A stretch of 64,000 bases of DNA, taken from NCBI GenBank assembly GCA_025358255.1, contig JANYKC010000096.1:62001-126000 (forward strand), given 5' to 3'. Each line of letters starts with the position of its first letter. Within the stretch, counting starts at the first letter, position 1. Positions 61,293 to 64,000 of the stretch are shown here, in pieces. The translations under genes and the position numbers were made by a program. Below the pieces are notes generated by a model. It was not told where the DNA came from, made no database searches, and worked only from the letters and a program-made list of their open reading frames with translations. This DNA is from Spirochaetaceae bacterium. GTDB taxonomy: Bacteria > Spirochaetota > Spirochaetia > Treponematales > Rectinemataceae.

Positions 61293-62273
61293 ATGCCTAC
61301 ACTACGGGACTTCCTCGAAAAAATCAATATAAAGGCCGAGTCTGCCTGGGACGCCCCCCTCGCGCCCCTGACGACCTTCAAGGTCGGCGGTCCGGCCGAA
61401 CTCCTCCTGGCTCCCGAAACGACAGGCGACTTCGCCCGCATCCTCCGTGCGGCCCGCCGCGAGGGCATTCCCTGCTTTATCCTCGGCGGCGGCGCCAATA
61501 TCGTCGTGGCCGACCGAGGCCTGCGCGGCATTGTCATCGAGACCCGCCGCCTCGACGCGATGGGCTTCATGCCTGGCTGCGCCGGCGGGGTGGCCGAAGT
61601 GGTGGATGCCCCGGCCCTCCTTATCGCCGAATGCGGCCTTTCCATGGACCGGCTCTGCGAAAAAGCCCTTGAGCGCGGCCTTTCCGGACTGGAGACCTTC
61701 TATGGCATGCCGGGCTCGGTTGGCGGGGCGGTCTACATGAACGCCCGCTGCTATGAAGTCGAGGTGGCCGATCGCCTGGCCTGGACGGAAGTCTTCCTCC
61801 CGCCGGCCGATGGCAGGTCAGCTTCCCGCTTCGCCCGTCTTCCCCTTTGGGCGCCCGACTGGTCCTACAAGCGCTCCCCCTTCCAAAGCGCCGGCCCGGC
61901 TGCCGGAGCGGCCATCCTGCGTGCGGCCTTCCGCCTGGTCCCGGGAGACCGCCGGGCAATCGAGGCCGTGATGCGCGAAAAAAAGGCCGACCGGGAAGCC
62001 AAGGGCCATTACCGCCTCCCCTGCGCAGGCTCCGCCTTCAAGAACGACCGGAGCCTTGGAAGGCCCACCGGCAAGATCCTCGACGAGCTGGGCCTGCGGG
62101 GCAGGAGGCTGGGCGGGGCGATGGTCTCGGACTGGCATGCGAACATTTTTGTCAATGCCGGGGGGGCGACCGCGATGGACATCGCCGCCCTTGTGGACCT
62201 TGCGCGCCGCGAGGCACGGGCGCGCCTTGGCGTGGAACTGGAGAGCGAGATCATCTTTGTGGGCGGAACATAG
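61293..62273 (+). CDS. murB: UDP-N-acetylenolpyruvoylglucosamine reductase
   Basis: 326 residues from the ATG at 61293, leaderless. FAD-binding PCMH domain: LTTFKVGGPAELLL, CFILGGGANIVVADRG, GLETFYGMPGSVGGAVYMNARCY. Catalytic residues: Arg near DWSYKRSPFQ, Ser in CAGSAFKN (about 253), Glu in VELESEIIFVG (about 320). Type IIa-like because the CAGSxFKN loop is short. Reduces the enolpyruvyl intermediate in peptidoglycan synthesis. The divergent region to cysS is 52 bp. Confidence 0.95.
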   Translation: MPTLRDFLEKINIKAESAWDAPLAPLTTFKVGGPAELLLAPETTGDFARILRAARREGIPCFILGGGANIVVADRGLRGIVIETRRLDAMGFMPGCAGGVAEVVDAPALLIAECGLSMDRLCEKALERGLSGLETFYGMPGSVGGAVYMNARCYEVEVADRLAWTEVFLPPADGRSASRFARLPLWAPDWSYKRSPFQSAGPAAGAAILRAAFRLVPGDRRAIEAVMREKKADREAKGHYRLPCAGSAFKNDRSLGRPTGKILDELGLRGRRLGGAMVSDWHANIFVNAGGATAMDIAALVDLARREARARLGVELESEIIFVGGT

Positions 62274-62314
62274 GCACCGCAGCTCAGATAATTCAAGGCC
62301 GGACAAGTTTTTGC

Positions 62315-62343
62315 TTGCTCCGAAGAGCCCCACAACGTACACT
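62315..62343 (+). promoter_or_regulatory. Promoter of CPA2 antiporter gene
   Basis: -35 TTGCTC (62315-62320), 17-bp spacer, -10 TACACT (62338-62343). An ATG at 62344 abuts the -10, so the one at 62353 is used. Confidence 0.55.
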
Positions 62344-62352
62344 ATGTTCACT

Positions 62353-64000
62353 ATGCCCTTCGCGCTGCCGATAACCGACGCAGGCGGGACTTTTTTCATT
62401 GTCCTAGCCCTTATCCTCCTGGCTCATTTCCTCACCGATCGCCTGCGCCTGCCAGCGCTTGCCGGCCTCATGGCGGCGGGGATCCTCGTCGGCCCGGCAG
62501 CGCTCGACCTGGTCACGCGAGGAACCGTGGTGGACCATCTAGGCCAGATAGGGCTTGTCTACGCGTTCTTCCTCCTGGGCGCCGACGTCGATTTCGCGCG
62601 GCTCAAGAAAACCTCCTCCCTCCAGGCGGGCTACGCCGCCCTTCTGGCCCTCATCCCTTCCATGCTCGTGATCACCGCCTTGACCTTGGGTTTCGGGGTC
62701 TCCGTCATCGGTGCCATCTCCGTCGGCCTCGTGCTTGCCTCCCAGAGCCTCCTGCCATCTGGCATCCTCTCAAAGCTGGGCCTTTCCAAGTCCAGGCCCG
62801 CGCTGGCGGCGGAAAGCGCGATCCAGGCGACGGGCATCATGCAGCTTGGCTTGCTTGCCGTCCTGGCAGTCGCCTGGAGGAAACCCGAAGAACCCGCCGC
62901 CTGGCTCCTTTCCCTCCTGGCCTTGGTCTCTGCCGCCCTTGTCTTCTATTTTATCCTGCCCCGGATAGCCTCCCTCTTTTTCAGGAGGGCCAAGGCCAAT
63001 GACATGGCGGAGTTCGTCTTTGTCCTGGCACTGGCATTCCTCTGCGCCTTCGCCCTCCGCTTCGCCGGCCTCGAAGCCTTTGCCGGCGCCTACATCGCCG
63101 GAATTGTCCTGGGCCGCTTCTTCCCCGAGCGCTCTTCCCTGGAAAAGCGCCTTCGTTTCGCGGGCGAGTGGCTTTTTGTGCCCTTCTTCTTTGTGGCCCT
63201 TGGCATGAGCCTGGATATCGGCGGGGTATTCTCAAGCTGGCGCTTCCTCGTCTACGGCCTGGTCCTTTCCGTCCTCGTCCTTGGAGCCAAGCTGCTCTCC
63301 GCCCTGGCCCTCAGGCCCTTGGCCGGTTTTTCCCGCACCGAGGCGGCGCTGGCCTTCAGCCTCACCGCAAGCCAGGCGGTTTCCGCGGTCGCGATCGCGG
63401 GAGTCGCCCATGCGGCGGGAGCCATTGACGACGCGATGGTCGTGGCCATCGCGATGGCTTCCATGGTCACAAGCCTCGTGGCACCCCTTGTCGCCCGCTC
63501 GGCCGGCGGGAGGCTGGCCCTCACCGAAGCCCAAGCGAGTCCCAAGACCGAAGAGAGGCCCGAGCGCATTGTCGTGGGCATCTCGAACCCCGCGCGCCTC
63601 GACAACCTCCTTGAGCTGGCCTTCATGCTCCGCCGCCGCGGTTCCACCGACCCCGTGGTGCCGGTGTCCATCGTCGCGGAGGCCGAGGACAGCGACCTGG
63701 AGCTCTCCAAGGCGGAAAGCCTCCTGGCCAAGGCCATAGTCCGAGGCAACCAGGCCGGCATCCCCATAGCTCCCGCCACCAGCGTGGCCGTCAGCGCCTC
63801 AGAAGGGCTGCGTCTCCTGGCCGAGGAAAAAGGCGCCACGACCCTGGTGATCGGCTGGAGCCGGGCTCCCAAGTTTTCCCGGGCCATCTTCGGCTCCGTG
63901 ATCGAACAGGTCCTGGACACAAGCCCCGAGCTCATCGTCGTGGCCCGCCTCTCCACGTCGATAAAGGACATCTCGCGCGTCATCCTCGTGCTGCCGCCCC
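62353..64000 (+). CDS. CPA2-type cation:proton antiporter with C-terminal universal-stress domain(s) (3' end outside window)
   Basis: The frame is open to the window end (549 residues seen). About twelve helices in the first ~385 residues: DAGGTFFIVLALILLAHFLTD, LAGLMAAGILVGPAAL, EAFAGAYIAGIVLGRFFPE, FVALGMSLDIGGVF. KefB/NapA-like fold; the motif that holds the ion-binding acidic residues is not conclusive by eye. After residue ~390 a UspA-like domain begins (RIVVGISNPARLDNLLELAF, TTLVIGWSRAPKFSRAIFG) and a second starts at the edge (SRVILVLPP). Likely Na+ or K+/H+ exchange gated by nucleotide. Confidence 0.82.
   Translation, partial: MPFALPITDAGGTFFIVLALILLAHFLTDRLRLPALAGLMAAGILVGPAALDLVTRGTVVDHLGQIGLVYAFFLLGADVDFARLKKTSSLQAGYAALLALIPSMLVITALTLGFGVSVIGAISVGLVLASQSLLPSGILSKLGLSKSRPALAAESAIQATGIMQLGLLAVLAVAWRKPEEPAAWLLSLLALVSAALVFYFILPRIASLFFRRAKANDMAEFVFVLALAFLCAFALRFAGLEAFAGAYIAGIVLGRFFPERSSLEKRLRFAGEWLFVPFFFVALGMSLDIGGVFSSWRFLVYGLVLSVLVLGAKLLSALALRPLAGFSRTEAALAFSLTASQAVSAVAIAGVAHAAGAIDDAMVVAIAMASMVTSLVAPLVARSAGGRLALTEAQASPKTEERPERIVVGISNPARLDNLLELAFMLRRRGSTDPVVPVSIVAEAEDSDLELSKAESLLAKAIVRGNQAGIPIAPATSVAVSASEGLRLLAEEKGATTLVIGWSRAPKFSRAIFGSVIEQVLDTSPELIVVARLSTSIKDISRVILVLPP

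Overview
This is a GC-rich (roughly 60-65 percent by eye) bacterial chromosome segment, gene-dense and almost entirely housekeeping, with no integrase, transposase, prophage, tRNA, rRNA or CRISPR array that I could see. The gene set suggests a flagellated member of the Spirochaetota (Treponema/Spirochaeta-like): motA-motB-cheD with a soluble MCP-like protein, cheW downstream of a double cyclic-nucleotide-binding protein, a PlzA-like PilZ protein, flgM with a sigma-28 promoter, GPH-type sugar transport with galactokinase, and several proteins I only know as spirochaete-type hypotheticals. The assignment is inference. An F-type ATP synthase is present, whereas Treponema and Borrelia use V/A-type enzymes.

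Layout. 1-3.1 kb: end of a periplasmic-binding-domain sensor kinase, a TetR regulator and a divergent solitary DNA adenine methyltransferase. 3.1-7.5 kb: complete glycine cleavage operon gcvT-gcvH-gcvPA-gcvPB. 7.6-12.5 kb: GerMN-domain protein; PilZ-TPR-phosphoesterase operon; a membrane protein. 12.6-18.6 kb: ornithine/lysine decarboxylase, aminotransferase-rlpA, a stand-alone CBM48 protein, a tandem FMN-binding-like secreted protein, gamma carbonic anhydrase and a small conserved protein. 18.8-26.8 kb: alpha/beta hydrolase, an RsbRD-N-like protein, then atpI-B-E-F-H-A-G-D-C. 26.9-30.9 kb: galK, sugar transporter, serine acetyltransferase and a 38-residue lysine-rich protein. 30.9-36.4 kb: MCP-like, cheD, motA, motB and a solitary MalK/MsmK ATPase. 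36.4-43 kb: a 102-bp palindrome, TrmH methylase, a Fe-ADH-like protein without metal ligands, flgM, rsmI, Zn-ribbon protein, AI-2E-type permease, PHP phosphoesterase and radical SAM protein. 43-54.6 kb: conserved hypothetical, ridA, membrane protein, M32 carboxypeptidase, recG, histone-H1-like protein, fused double methyltransferase, cheW, queG-like, cyclic nucleotide receptor. 54.7-64 kb: glyA, an ECF sigma/anti-sigma/envelope operon ending in a Cys-to-Ser transglutaminase-like protein, cysS, murB and the start of a CPA2 antiporter with universal-stress domains.

Regulation. Two patterns recur. First-in-operon genes often have a sigma-70-like promoter whose -10 box ends only 6-11 bp before the start codon, with no Shine-Dalgarno sequence, which implies leaderless mRNAs; internal genes mostly have strong GGAGG sites and overlaps of 4-17 bp. 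Second, TAA(A/G)-N16-GCCGATA-like sequences precede flgM, the cyclic-nucleotide receptor/cheW operon, motA and an 64-residue protein, which outlines a sigma-28 motility regulon. In three of these the -35 element contains the stop codon of the upstream gene.

Functional links: gcvTHP and glyA together give serine/glycine/one-carbon interconversion; cheW, cheD, the MCP-like protein, motAB, flgM, PilZ and the cyclic nucleotide receptor belong to motility and second-messenger signalling. The least familiar unit is the ECF operon at 56.1-59.7 kb.
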